64,000 nucleotides of DNA from positions 62,001 through 126,000 of the forward strand of contig NZ_JACSRA010000007.1 in NCBI RefSeq assembly GCF_014836335.1, in the 5' to 3' direction. Below the pieces are notes generated by a model. That model searched no databases. It saw only the letters and a program-made list of their open reading frames with translations, and had not been told where the DNA came from. The stretch's first letter is position 1, and each line of letters begins with the position of its first letter. The stretch is from Clostridium cibarium (GTDB lineage: Bacteria > Bacillota > Clostridia > Clostridiales > Clostridiaceae). Shown one piece after another: positions 18,486 through 27,471 of the stretch. The position numbers and the translations under genes are program-made.

Positions 18486-19184
18486 CTACAATTTATATCC
18501 AATAGAATATAATGCAGCTTGCTCACCATGGATTAAAGTAGTATCAAACAATGGTATTTTAGTGTCTTTTTGTTGAATTAATAATCCAATCTCTGTACAA
18601 CCTAATATAGTTCCTTGAGCACCTTGTTTTGCTAACTTATTTATAATATTTAGATAAATCTGCTTTGAATGTTCGGATATAATTCCTAAACACAATTCAT
18701 CATAAATAATTGTATTTATAAGATTTATATCTTCTGCATCAGGTATTAATACGTCAATTCCATTTTCAATTAACTTAGACTTATAAAAATCCTGCTCCAT
18801 TGTATATTTTGTTCCTAATAATGCAACCTTGTTAATACAGCTTTTCTTTAATTCCTGTGCAGTTACATCTGCAATATGTAATATAGGAATATTAATAGCT
18901 TCTTGAATTTGATTTGCTACTTTATGCATAGTATTAGTGCATATAACTATAAACTCTGCACCTGCTTTTTCTAGACTCTGTGCAGCTTCTGATAAAATTT
19001 GCGCACTCTTCTCCCAATTCCCAGTTGATTGACATTTCTCAATTTCATGAAAATCAACACTATATAATAAACACTTTGCTGAATGTAACTCTCCAAGTTG
19101 ATCTTTGATAACATTGTTCACAACTTGATAATAGGTAACCGTGCTTTCCCAGCTCATACCCCCAATTAAACCAATTAGTTTCAC
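18486..19184 (-). CDS. aspartate/glutamate racemase family protein
   Basis: 232 residues, usual length for cofactor-independent Asp/Glu racemases. The two catalytic cysteines are visible: one in VICTNTMHKVA (near residue 80) and the other in GTILGCTEIGLL (near residue 196). The N-terminal KLIGLIGGMSWEST block marks the RacD/YgeA subgroup. It would interconvert L- and D-aspartate or a related amino acid in the cytosol. The start is GTG at 19184, 6 nt after GGAAGGGTGA. It lies divergently, 460 bp from the acetyltransferase/CysK-like pair, which raises the possibility of a shared role in unusual amino acids, but no direct link is seen. Confidence 0.87.
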   Translation of the reverse strand: MKLIGLIGGMSWESTVTYYQVVNNVIKDQLGELHSAKCLLYSVDFHEIEKCQSTGNWEKSAQILSEAAQSLEKAGAEFIVICTNTMHKVANQIQEAINIPILHIADVTAQELKKSCINKVALLGTKYTMEQDFYKSKLIENGIDVLIPDAEDINLINTIIYDELCLGIISEHSKQIYLNIINKLAKQGAQGTILGCTEIGLLIQQKDTKIPLFDTTLIHGEQAALYSIGYKL

Positions 19185-19361
19185 TTCTGTTCACCCTTCC
19201 AATTTGATGATTTTATGTTATATATTTTAGTTATAACTAAATTATACCATATGATAAGTAAATAACTAGAAATAGATATGGATATTAATCTATATATTTA
19301 ATAATTTTAACGGAAGGTATAGTGTTATTGTTGATGATTCTGGTATGTAAGATAAATTAAA

Positions 19362-19493
19362 ATACCGAAGGTCATCGGTATATGTCTAGGACTACAAAGT
19401 GCATCGGTAGTTAACTTTGGTAACCTTGTTATTGGTGGAGTGTTTATTTTAATTCCTTAATATGTTTTTTATAAAAAAGCAGTTTGTTATTAA
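19362..19493 (+). pseudogene. remnant of a membrane transporter C-terminus (formate/nitrite-transporter-like)
   Basis: Translation in one frame gives a glycine-rich hydrophobic segment (ASVVNFGNLVIGGVFILIP), an in-frame stop and then YVFYKKA, ending at TAA. The order asparagine-GN-GG-hydrophobic-YxFYKK resembles the last helix of FocA/NirC formate-nitrite channels. No start codon or ribosome site precedes it. The rest of the 460-bp gap (19185-19645) shows no further gene; an AT-rich region before 19646 probably holds the promoter of the acetyltransferase. The family call is by eye and weak. Confidence 0.35.
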
Positions 19494-19645
19494 AGTGCAA
19501 CTTTTTGTATTAAATAATCACTAATGTTGTTCGAAATTTGACATTTAGGAATAATAAATGTAAAATAATACAATATAATAATATTATTGTAAAAAATGTA
19601 TCAATATACTTGGCAAGTAATTGAATAAGTATCAGGGGGGGGTAT

Positions 19646-20650
19646 ATGGAGCAAAATATATATACAAAAAAAATATGTTATGAAAATGTAAAAACATTCA
19701 TAAGTAAATGTATGAATGAAGTATTTTCATTATCAAAAGAAATGAATTTTAATCTTATTCAAGAACACTATAATTATATTTTTGATAGTATATATAATTT
19801 AGTGATTGAAGATTTATTAGCTTTTGTAAATAATGATCCTGCTTGCAATGGAAATTTAGATTTAGTATTAAATTCATATAGATCATTTAAATGTATCGTT
19901 TTATATAGAATCGCAAATTGTATTTATTATAGTAATAATATTGATAGTTATAATAAATTAATTTTAGCTCGAATGATTTCCGAATATGCAAAAGTACAAA
20001 CGGGTATAGAAATACACCCTGCCGCAAAAATTGGGAAACAGTTTGTTATTGACCATGGAATTGGAACAGTAATAGGTGAAACATGCGAGATAGGAGAACA
20101 ATGTTATCTATTACAAGGAGTTATATTAGGATCTAAAGGTATCTCTGCAAATGAAGCGGGAAAAAGACATCCTACTTTAGGGAACAATGTAGAAATAGGA
20201 GCTTTTAGTAGAATACTTGGTCCAATTACTATTGGGAATAACGTTAAAATTAGTCCACACACAGTATTGACAAGTGACATACCTAGCAATTCAAAAGTTA
20301 TTATTCAAAATGAATTACAAATTCTAAAAGAACGAAATTGTATTAATTCAATTAGTATAACTAATATAAAATATGACGGTGAATTGTTATTGTCTATATA
20401 TGGGGAAAACTTAAAAGATACTTCTATTGAAGTTTTAGATAAAGATTTTAATTCTATCAATTATATAGAATACAACGTACTGATGATGAAAAATGATATC
20501 ATAAAAATTAAATTTAAAACAACTAATAAAAGTTTATTAAAAGAAATCAAAAATATCTTTTTGTTAAAAATATTTAATCAATATAATAATGAAGTAATAC
20601 TAGCAAATTGTATAGCAATGAAATTAATGTTCAAAGATATTATAACTTGA
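19646..20650 (+). CDS. serine O-acetyltransferase-like protein with extra C-terminal domain
   Basis: 334 residues after a GGGGGG site. Residues about 90-225 are a CysE/EpsC-type left-handed beta-helix: EIHPAAKIGKQFVIDHG (the catalytic histidine pair H..DH), GTVIGETCEIGEQCYLLQGV and KRHPTLGNNVEIGA. The N-terminal helical part (1-85) fits serine acetyltransferases. Unlike normal CysE (about 170-270 residues), about 110 residues follow the hexapeptide repeats, a beta-rich tail containing the block LLLSIYGENLKDTSIEVLD. That tail is not a domain I recognise. It would acetylate the hydroxyl of serine or a similar amino acid from acetyl-CoA. The CysK-like gene 65 bp downstream is the expected next enzyme. 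Confidence 0.83.
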   Translation: MEQNIYTKKICYENVKTFISKCMNEVFSLSKEMNFNLIQEHYNYIFDSIYNLVIEDLLAFVNNDPACNGNLDLVLNSYRSFKCIVLYRIANCIYYSNNIDSYNKLILARMISEYAKVQTGIEIHPAAKIGKQFVIDHGIGTVIGETCEIGEQCYLLQGVILGSKGISANEAGKRHPTLGNNVEIGAFSRILGPITIGNNVKISPHTVLTSDIPSNSKVIIQNELQILKERNCINSISITNIKYDGELLLSIYGENLKDTSIEVLDKDFNSINYIEYNVLMMKNDIIKIKFKTTNKSLLKEIKNIFLLKIFNQYNNEVILANCIAMKLMFKDIIT

Positions 20651-20715
20651 TAGTAGAAATTTTTTAAAATTCCATTTATGCAATGAAGAAAATAATATAT
20701 TAGGAGGATAAGTAT

Positions 20716-21642
20716 ATGGATAAATATTCACTTGTAAATTGTATTGGAAATACTCCAATTGTTAAGTTAAACCAAATAGTACCTAAAGATTCTGCAGATA
20801 TATATGTAAAGCTTGAAGGGTTTAATCCAGGAGGCAGTCATAAAACTAGAATTGCATTAAATATGATAGAAGAAGCTGAGAAAAGTGGTATTTTAGTTCC
20901 TAATAGTGGACAAACAATAATAGAAGGAACAGGTGGTAATACAGGTACTGGACTAGCAATTGCCGGTTGCTTAAAAGGCTATAAAGTAGTATTGGTAATT
21001 CCAAAGCATTATATTACCAAAGATAGAATGTCTATGTTGCATGCTTATGGAGCAAAGGTAATAGTTTGTGAAAGTGCTTTTGGTGCACACATTGAGACGG
21101 CAAAAAGACTTTGTAATGAAAATCCTGATTATGTATATTTAAACCAATTCATTAACCCTTCAAATCCTAATACACATTACAAATATACAGGTAAAGAAAT
21201 TATAGAACAAATTTCTAGTCCCATAGATGGATTTGTATGTGGTGTTGGTACTGGAGGAACATTATCTGGAATAGCAAAGAGAATTAAAGAAGCTTATCCA
21301 TCAGTAATAATAGCAGCAATGCAACCTAAAGGATGTGAGGTTTTAAAAGGAATAGCTGTTCCACATGAAATTAAAGGTAATGTATCTGCAGAAGGAATTC
21401 CAGAAACGTTTGAAGTCTCTCTTGTAGATACCTCAATATCCGTTTCATTTGATAGAGTTAAAGAAATTGCTAAATTATTATCAACCAAAGAAGGCCTTTT
21501 CTTAGGAATTTCATCATGTGCAAATATAGTTGCTGCCATTGAGCTGGCGAAGACATTAGGAAGTGGAAAAACTATTGTTACAATATCTCATGACTTTGGA
21601 AACAATTATGTGGATTTTTACAATGAACTATTTTCAAATTAA
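20716..21642 (+). CDS. divergent PLP-dependent cysteine synthase family protein
   Basis: 308 residues, usual CysK length. The fold-type II PLP signature is present but altered: the lysine block reads FNPGGSHKTRIALNMI (Lys near residue 42) where cysteine synthases have SVKDR, and the asparagine loop reads EGTGGNTGTGLA where most have TSGNTG. The glycine-rich phosphate loop GVGTGGTLSG (near 176) is normal. These substitutions suggest a substrate other than O-acetylserine plus sulfide, for example a beta-substitution giving another amino acid, as with SbnA or the O-ureidoserine synthase of cycloserine synthesis; this is inference. It follows the acetyltransferase directly and has a good AGGAGG site. 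Confidence 0.85.
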   Translation: MDKYSLVNCIGNTPIVKLNQIVPKDSADIYVKLEGFNPGGSHKTRIALNMIEEAEKSGILVPNSGQTIIEGTGGNTGTGLAIAGCLKGYKVVLVIPKHYITKDRMSMLHAYGAKVIVCESAFGAHIETAKRLCNENPDYVYLNQFINPSNPNTHYKYTGKEIIEQISSPIDGFVCGVGTGGTLSGIAKRIKEAYPSVIIAAMQPKGCEVLKGIAVPHEIKGNVSAEGIPETFEVSLVDTSISVSFDRVKEIAKLLSTKEGLFLGISSCANIVAAIELAKTLGSGKTIVTISHDFGNNYVDFYNELFSN

Positions 21643-21689
21643 AATTTCTATAAGAAAATGAAAAAACAACAAAATTATATTATAAAGAT

Positions 21690-21860
21690 ATGTATAATGT
21701 AAGATTTAAAGCTAAAATCATAGATTTATTCTTAGATCAAACCATTGCGTTTCCGGGAGGCGATACTGGAGGCATCTATGTTAATTATAACGGTGAGGAG
21801 ATAAAAATTCCATTTACCAATATGCAGAAGTTAACAAGGAAGGTGTTTGGGGCGATATAG
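21690..21860 (+). CDS. small ORF of unknown nature, possible gene fragment
   Basis: 56 codons from ATG to TAG (MYNVRFKAKIIDLF ... KVFGAI). The composition is protein-like, with a FPGGDTGGIYVNYNGEEI segment that looks like a real beta-hairpin, but no ribosome site precedes the ATG. It sits in the 320-bp gap between the CysK-like gene and azlC. It may be a decayed domain rather than a working gene. Confidence 0.3.
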   Translation: MYNVRFKAKIIDLFLDQTIAFPGGDTGGIYVNYNGEEIKIPFTNMQKLTRKVFGAI

Positions 21861-21962
21861 AAAAAAATATAAGTTGCTTTTGCTTATAACAAATTATCTT
21901 TAATTATATCATAGATAATATTTTTTATAACAAAATTAAGATTTTATAAAGGAGAAAATATT

Positions 21963-22700
21963 ATGGATGAGAAATTAAAAGCCCTTACGGCAGCTTTTAA
22001 AGAAACGATACCAGTTTTAACTGGATTTACATTCTTAGGAATGGCGTATGGAATATTAATGAGTACAAAAGGATATGCATTTTATTGGTCTACATTAATG
22101 AGTGCTATTGTTTTTGCGGGAAGTATGCAATATATTGCTATTACTACTTTATTAACAGTAGCATTTAATCCTTTATACGCATTATTTTTAACACTAATGA
22201 TAAATGCAAGGCATTTATTTTATGGAATATCCATGTTAAAAAGATTCAAAGGAATAGGTAAAGTCAAACCTTTTTTGATTTTTTATATGTGTGATGAAAC
22301 ATTTTCTATAATTTTTAATAAAAAAGCACCAAAGGGAGTAAAAGAAAATTACTTCTTTTTCTTCATAGCTTTCTTAGATTATTTATATTGGGTAATTGCA
22401 TCAACAATAGGAGGATTATTAGGTAAAATAGTTAACTTCAATACTGAAGGAATTGATTTTGTTTTAACAGCTTTATTTATAGTTATGTTTTTAGAACAGT
22501 GGAAGAATTCTGAAAGTCATAAAGCTGCCATAATAGGACTAGTATGCTCTATTATTTCTTTAGTTATATTTGGGGAAAATAATTTTATTATTCCAGCTAT
22601 GATATGCATTTTAATAATATTAACTCTGTTTAAAACTAAACTAGAAAGGAGTAATTTAATAAATGACATTAACACCAATTCAGATTCTTATAACTATTAA
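21963..22700 (+). CDS. azlC: AzlC family branched-chain amino acid exporter subunit
   Basis: 245 residues with about seven to eight hydrophobic segments. The N-terminal AFKETIPVLTGFTFLGMAYGI and the SAIVFAGSMQYIAI and MINARHLFYGISMLKRF blocks are signatures of AzlC/YgaZ. With AzlD it forms a two-protein inner-membrane exporter for branched-chain amino acids and analogues (in E. coli YgaZH exports valine). The start ATG follows AAAGGAG. It lies downstream of the acetyltransferase/CysK-like pair, which raises the idea that the pair makes a product the exporter removes. AzlD overlaps its end by 38 bp. Confidence 0.9.
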   Translation: MDEKLKALTAAFKETIPVLTGFTFLGMAYGILMSTKGYAFYWSTLMSAIVFAGSMQYIAITTLLTVAFNPLYALFLTLMINARHLFYGISMLKRFKGIGKVKPFLIFYMCDETFSIIFNKKAPKGVKENYFFFFIAFLDYLYWVIASTIGGLLGKIVNFNTEGIDFVLTALFIVMFLEQWKNSESHKAAIIGLVCSIISLVIFGENNFIIPAMICILIILTLFKTKLERSNLINDINTNSDSYNY

Positions 22701-22995
22701 TGTTATTGCCTTTGGAACTATCATTACGAGATTTTTACCATTTATAATCTTTAGAGATAATAAAAAAATGCCTAAGTATATTGAATATTTAGGTGATATA
22801 TTGCCTTATTCAGTTATTAGTTTATTAGTTATATATTGTTTGAAATCAGTATCATTAACAAGTAGTCCTTATTCTTTGCCAGAACTACTATCAATTATTA
22901 CAATAGTAGCTTTACATAAGTGGAAGAATAGTACGCTATTAAGTATTGCCGGAGGAACTATCATTTATATGATATTAGTTCAATGTATATTTTAG
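22663..22995 (+). CDS. azlD: AzlD family small exporter subunit
   Basis: 110 residues with about three to four membrane segments. The FGTIITRFLPFIIF segment at residues 17-30 and the YLGDILPYSVISLLVIYCL segment fit AzlD/YgaH. It starts inside azlC after AAAGGAG, so both are translated together. It is the small partner of AzlC in the exporter and is closed by a strong terminator. Confidence 0.88.
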   Translation: MTLTPIQILITINVIAFGTIITRFLPFIIFRDNKKMPKYIEYLGDILPYSVISLLVIYCLKSVSLTSSPYSLPELLSIITIVALHKWKNSTLLSIAGGTIIYMILVQCIF

Positions 22996-23038
22996 AAATC
23001 AGGAGGCGTATCATTATGATATACCTCCTGATTTTTTA
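22996..23038 (+). terminator. rho-independent terminator after azlD
   Basis: AAATCAGGAGGCGTATC-ATTAT-GATATACCTCCTGATTTTTT, a very stable stem with a T run immediately after the stop codon. Confidence 0.93.
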
Positions 23039-23368
23039 GTAAGGAATCGACATAATAAATACACTATTTCCACTCATTATGGTTTCAGAATTAAGTTTAG
23101 CCGATTTCATGTAAGGAAAAGTTAGTAGTCAATTATAATGATAATTAATTAAAGAATATGTGGAATATTAAAGATATGTAATTTTTATATGAAAACATAT
23201 ATAGTTCTAAATGTATTTCTAATTTTAGATAAACAATAAAAATATTAGGCATGAAGAAAATAAAGTAGTTATAGAAACTATCCAGGCATATGGATTTATT
23301 AAGAGATTAATAAAGATGAAATTATTTAGCAATTTCCCTGTTCTTCATGTGAAAAATGGGGAGGAATA

Positions 23369-23419
23369 ATGAGAATGATAAAACATAATGGATTGTATTG
23401 GGAAGGTTATAAATCGTAA
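23369..23419 (+). CDS. possible 16-residue peptide
   Basis: ATG to TAA, giving MRMIKHNGLYWEGYKS, preceded at 5 nt by GGGGAGG and followed by a clear terminator. The rest of the 23041-23516 gap shows no other supported gene; a 46-codon open stretch just upstream (about 23230-23370) has no start and may be decayed. Real translation is uncertain. Confidence 0.35.
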   Translation: MRMIKHNGLYWEGYKS

Positions 23420-23461
23420 AGTAAAAGCATAGGTTTTTATTGGGGCCTATGCTTTTAATTC
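23420..23461 (+). terminator. rho-independent terminator in the azlD-spmA gap
   Basis: AAAAGCATAGG...CCTATGCTTTTA with an 11-nt loop. Its presence argues that something is transcribed just upstream. Confidence 0.75.
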
Positions 23462-23516
23462 TAGTTTGTAAAGTCTTTTCACGAAGGGAGCTCGTTTCGG
23501 AGCCGTTCTTTTATAA

Positions 23517-23702
23517 TTAAATTATGCCTTCATTTTTTAATATGTTTTCTAAATTTTTTACTTTTTCATTTAATGTTACAAACTTTTCTCTTAATAGTTC
23601 TTTTGACAAGTTTTCTTCGTTTGCAACTTTTTCTAGATCTTTTACAGTTTCTAAGGCATCGTTAATATCTTGTTGAGCCATTTTTAAGTTAGTGTCTTCC
23701 AT
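23517..23702 (-). CDS. small coiled-coil protein
   Basis: 61 residues from ATG 23702, preceded by AGGAGAAG; the longer frame upstream has no site. The sequence is Leu/Lys/Glu rich with heptad spacing across residues 15-58 (VKDLEKVANEE, KFVTLNEKVKNLENIL), so a two-helix coiled coil is likely. No cysteine, no membrane segment, no known family. It is divergent from spmA, with about 110 bp between them; it may be a spore or stress-associated small protein, but nothing proves this. Confidence 0.65.
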   Translation of the reverse strand: MEDTNLKMAQQDINDALETVKDLEKVANEENLSKELLREKFVTLNEKVKNLENILKNEGII

Positions 23703-23811
23703 ATAGCTTCTCCTTTTTAGGTAAAAAATAAAATATATAATAATCCTATCACTACTAAAAGAGTAGTGCAAGGCATATATTTTATTAAGTAATAAGGTAT
23801 GTGGAGGAAAA

Positions 23812-24387
23812 ATGATAAATTATATTTGGTTTGGACTTATATTTTTAGGACTTCTAGTGTCATTGATTACTGGAAAGGGAGGAGACATATCAAGCAGTAT
23901 AGTTAATTCAGCTGATAATACTGTAAAATTGATTATTGGACTTGTAGGAGTTATGTGCTTTTGGTGTGGAGTTATGAAGGTTGCAGAAAAAAGTGGATTG
24001 ACTGAAAAATTGGCCAAGCTTATGAGGCCCATCTTAAAAATTCTATTTAAAGATGCAGCGAAAGATGAAAAGGCTCTTGGTGCGATAGTTATGAATTTAA
24101 CAGCCAATATGATGGGGTTATCAAATGCAGCAACACCATTTGGAATAAAAGCTATGGAGGAAATGGACAGACTTAATCCGAAGAAAGGGAGGGCTAGTGA
24201 TGATATGGCTCTTTTTTTAGTTATGAATGCAGCGTGTATTCAATTAGTTCCTTCAACTGTTATGTCAATTAGAGCAGCTTGTAATTCTCAGAGTCCTGGA
24301 ATAATTATAATACCTGCTATAATATCAACGGCAACAGCAGCTGTGGTAGGAATTATTTGTTGTAAAATACTTCAAAGGTACTTTTAG
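23812..24387 (+). CDS. spmA: spore maturation protein A, nucleoside-recognition (Gate) domain
   Basis: 191 residues, membrane protein with five to six hydrophobic segments and a Gate domain core (LVGVMCFWCGVMKVAEKSGL; MNLTANMMGLSNAATPFG; PSTVMSIRAACNSQ). In Bacillus SpmA and SpmB together are needed for full spore core dehydration and heat resistance. The start ATG follows GGAGG. It is followed after 10 bp by spmB, which supports the assignment. Likely made in the mother cell or forespore late in sporulation, though no sigma site is clear. Confidence 0.93.
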   Translation: MINYIWFGLIFLGLLVSLITGKGGDISSSIVNSADNTVKLIIGLVGVMCFWCGVMKVAEKSGLTEKLAKLMRPILKILFKDAAKDEKALGAIVMNLTANMMGLSNAATPFGIKAMEEMDRLNPKKGRASDDMALFLVMNAACIQLVPSTVMSIRAACNSQSPGIIIIPAIISTATAAVVGIICCKILQRYF

Positions 24388-24397
24388 GGGGTAATTT

Positions 24398-24925
24398 ATG
24401 GATGGATATATAACTAAAAGTATAATAGGATTTATCGTTATATTAATAATTGGATATGGCATGATTAAAGGTGGCAAAGTTTATGAATGGTTTATAGAAG
24501 GTGCAAAGGATGGTTTAAAGGTATGTCTTAATATATTTCCTTATCTTTTGGCTATGATTGTAGCTGTCGAAATATTTAAACAGGCTACACTTTTAGATAT
24601 TCTAAATAATTTTATAGCTCCAATAGCAGGATTAATAGGACTTCCGAAGGAAATAATACCATTGATATTAATAAAGCCTTTATCAGGAAGTGGTGCAGTA
24701 GGGATTTTTACTAATATTGTTCAAGCATATGGACCAGATAGTGCTATAGGGTTAATAGCATCAGTAATTATGGGAACTACAGAAACTATTTTTTATACAG
24801 TAACAGTATATTTTGGAGCAGTTAAGGTTAAGAAAGTTAGACATACTGTTTGGGCAGCTATTATGGCAGATTTAGTTGCTATAATAACGGCTGTAACAGT
24901 TGTAAGATTGTTCTTATTAAGTTAA
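24398..24925 (+). CDS. spmB: spore maturation protein B
   Basis: 175 residues, four to five membrane segments. The second half of the SpmAB pair: GAKDGLKVCLNIFPYLLAMIVAVEIF, LILIKPLSGSGAVGIF and SVIMGTTETIFYTV are typical Gate-domain blocks. It lies 10 bp after spmA behind an AGGGGG site, so the two are co-translated. The pair is thought to act in spore membranes, perhaps by moving small molecules; the molecular role is still open in the family. Confidence 0.93.
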   Translation: MDGYITKSIIGFIVILIIGYGMIKGGKVYEWFIEGAKDGLKVCLNIFPYLLAMIVAVEIFKQATLLDILNNFIAPIAGLIGLPKEIIPLILIKPLSGSGAVGIFTNIVQAYGPDSAIGLIASVIMGTTETIFYTVTVYFGAVKVKKVRHTVWAAIMADLVAIITAVTVVRLFLLS

Positions 24926-25002
24926 ATTTAAGAATAGGGTATATTAATTTGGAAAATTTAGTGATAATATATTTCTATGATGATACTTGGAGGTGAAGTT
25001 CA

Positions 25003-25734
25003 GTGATAAAAGTTGATGCTATAACAAAAAGTTATAATGGGGAATATAAGGCTGTAAATAATCTGAATCTGGAAATAAATGATGGAGAAATATTTGGATT
25101 ATTGGGGCCAAATGGAGCTGGAAAAACAACAACTATTAAAATGATAACAGGAATTATTGAGCCTACTGTAGGGAACATAGAAATTAATGGTATAAGTATT
25201 TTAAAGGATCCAGTAAAAGCTAAAGAACAATTTGGGTATGTACCAGATAATCCAGATATGTTTTTAAGGTTAACAGGTTTAGAGTATCTAAACTTTATGG
25301 CAGATGTTTATGGTGTAGATACTAACATTAGAAAAGATAAGATAAAAGAATTAACAGAGAGATTTGAAATGACTACTGCACTTGGGGATAAGATTCAATC
25401 TTACTCACATGGTATGAGGCAAAAGATAATAGTTATGGGAGTATTAATTCATGATCCGAAAGTTTGGATACTTGATGAGCCACTAACAGGATTAGATCCA
25501 AAGTCTGCATTTACATTAAAAGAGATGATGAGAGAGCATGCTGATGCTGGAAATGTTGTGCTTTTTTCAACTCATGTATTAGAAGTAGCGGAAAAACTAT
25601 GTGATAAGGTTGCTATTATTAATAAGGGGCAATTGATATTTAACGGAACCTTACAAAATCTTAGAAATGAATTTAAAGAAAATGAATCATTAGAAGATAT
25701 GTTCTTGGAGCTTACAAGTAATGAGAAGGCTTAA
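25003..25734 (+). CDS. ABC transporter ATP-binding protein
   Basis: 243 residues. Walker A GPNGAGKTT (about 36-44), Q-loop near FGYVPDNP, signature YSHGMRQK (about 132), Walker B KVWILDEPLTGLD (about 149-161) and the H-loop STHVLEVAEKLC are all present. The histidine in the signature and the overall form fit exporters of the ABC-2 type, such as drug, lantibiotic or polysaccharide systems. It starts at GTG 25003 after GGAGGTGAAG. The stop overlaps the permease start by 14 bp, so the two form one exporter. Confidence 0.93.
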   Translation: MIKVDAITKSYNGEYKAVNNLNLEINDGEIFGLLGPNGAGKTTTIKMITGIIEPTVGNIEINGISILKDPVKAKEQFGYVPDNPDMFLRLTGLEYLNFMADVYGVDTNIRKDKIKELTERFEMTTALGDKIQSYSHGMRQKIIVMGVLIHDPKVWILDEPLTGLDPKSAFTLKEMMREHADAGNVVLFSTHVLEVAEKLCDKVAIINKGQLIFNGTLQNLRNEFKENESLEDMFLELTSNEKA

Positions 25735-27343
25735 ATTAATAACAAAGTACTTTATGAAAAATGCCCTTGAAAGTAACTTTGGTAATAAAAATATGAAACC
25801 ATGGTTGAGTGTATTGCTAATGCTATTTGTGGTAGGCTGCATATCTTCACCACTTGCACTTATGGTGTCAGTTTCTTACAAACCATTAGAAGCTATGGGA
25901 CAAGAAGGTTTTTTATTAACTACTATATTGATATTAGGAACATTGGTTACTTTTGTTTTTGGTATAAATACAATATTAAATGTTTTTTATTTTTCTAATG
26001 ATGTAGAGCATATTTTACCATTACCTTTTAAAAGTTCACATATAGTTTTTGGTAAGTTTTTAGCCGCTTTACTTGATATGTATTTTTATTCGCTCATATT
26101 ACTATTTCCATTAATAGCGTATGGAATAGCAAGTAATGCTGGAGTGGTATATTATATATATGTTTTATTATCTATTCTAGTTATTCCTATACTTCCTATG
26201 ATAATTGGAGCTCTTATATGTATGTTACTAATGAGATTTACATCATTATCTAAACATAAAGATGCCTTTAGGATGTTTGCTGGAACCCTTATGTTAGTTT
26301 TATTCGTTGCATTTAATTTTTTTAGTCAATCATCTGGAAGTAATGATGAGGTTTTAGTTAAGTTAGCAGCAGAGCAAGGAAATAATAGTTTAATGAACGG
26401 CATTAGCAATGTGTTAATTACAAATAAGTTAGCATCTTATGGATTGTTATATAATAAAGAGTTAAGAGGATTATTATTTATTCTAGCAGCAATAGTTATT
26501 GCAGCTGCTTTATTTGGTGTGTATTACATCATAGGGGGAAGCTTATACTATAAGGGGATTATAGGTGCTTCAGAGACATATAGTAAGAGGGAAAATGTTC
26601 TAGAGACTAAAAATGCAGATAAACTTATAAGGGCAAATTCACCTATAAAGGCGTTGGTATTAAAGGATATAAAACTTTTATTTAGGACACCACAATTCTT
26701 TATTAATTGTATAGCTATGATGTTTTATATGCCTGCTATATTTGGATTAGCTTTCTTTGCTAAAGGTTCTGATTATTTAGGGGAAAAACTTGTAGGAAAA
26801 GAAAATCTTTATGGATATGTAATTGTAGCTATATTAGTTTTTTCAATAATGTCTATATTATCAGGTGGAGCTGCATCAACAGCGATATCGAGAGAGGGAA
26901 AAGATTTAATAGTATCACAGTACATTCCTGTATCTGGTAAAGATTTTATTATGTCTAAAATTATATCTTCAATTTTGATAAATGAAATCAGTGCGATAAT
27001 AGTGATAGCACTTATGATATTTTTAAAGCTACCAGTAATAATTATTGCTTTAGGAAGTGTAATTTCATTAGGTTCAGTAGCTGTAATATCACTAGTTGAG
27101 CTATATTTAGATTACAAATCTCCAAAGTTAGAGTGGGAAAATGAAAGAGATATGTTTAAAAAGAATTATATGCCATTGGTGTTAATGTTAACAGCATTAG
27201 TTCTAGGAGGAATATTCTTATTATTAACATTTGTTTTGAAAAGTTATTTAATAACATTTTTAGCTATGGTAATTGTAATAGTTGTTGTAGGTGTTGTTGT
27301 TTTAAATATGTTAAATAAGGCGTGTAAAGATTCAATTATTTAA
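25721..27343 (+). CDS. ABC exporter permease (ABC-2 like)
   Basis: 540 residues with about twelve hydrophobic segments in two groups (about 25-275 and 320-540) separated by a cytosolic loop. No ATP-binding motif is present. The VLKDIKLLFRTPQFF segment near residue 308 and the N-terminal SVLLMLFVVGCIS region resemble large permeases that pair with a single ATPase. It is translationally coupled to the ATPase by overlap. Substrate is unknown; no bacteriocin, lipid or resistance gene lies beside it. Confidence 0.87.
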   Translation: MRRLKLITKYFMKNALESNFGNKNMKPWLSVLLMLFVVGCISSPLALMVSVSYKPLEAMGQEGFLLTTILILGTLVTFVFGINTILNVFYFSNDVEHILPLPFKSSHIVFGKFLAALLDMYFYSLILLFPLIAYGIASNAGVVYYIYVLLSILVIPILPMIIGALICMLLMRFTSLSKHKDAFRMFAGTLMLVLFVAFNFFSQSSGSNDEVLVKLAAEQGNNSLMNGISNVLITNKLASYGLLYNKELRGLLFILAAIVIAAALFGVYYIIGGSLYYKGIIGASETYSKRENVLETKNADKLIRANSPIKALVLKDIKLLFRTPQFFINCIAMMFYMPAIFGLAFFAKGSDYLGEKLVGKENLYGYVIVAILVFSIMSILSGGAASTAISREGKDLIVSQYIPVSGKDFIMSKIISSILINEISAIIVIALMIFLKLPVIIIALGSVISLGSVAVISLVELYLDYKSPKLEWENERDMFKKNYMPLVLMLTALVLGGIFLLLTFVLKSYLITFLAMVIVIVVVGVVVLNMLNKACKDSII

Positions 27344-27471
27344 ATTATAAATAAATCTATCTTAAAGTATTTATTAAGTTACTTTGAGGTGGATTTTTTT
27401 GTATCTATATTAATTATATGAAATATAAAGAGTATAATAAACTTATATAAAGAAAAAGGGTGGTAGTTTAC

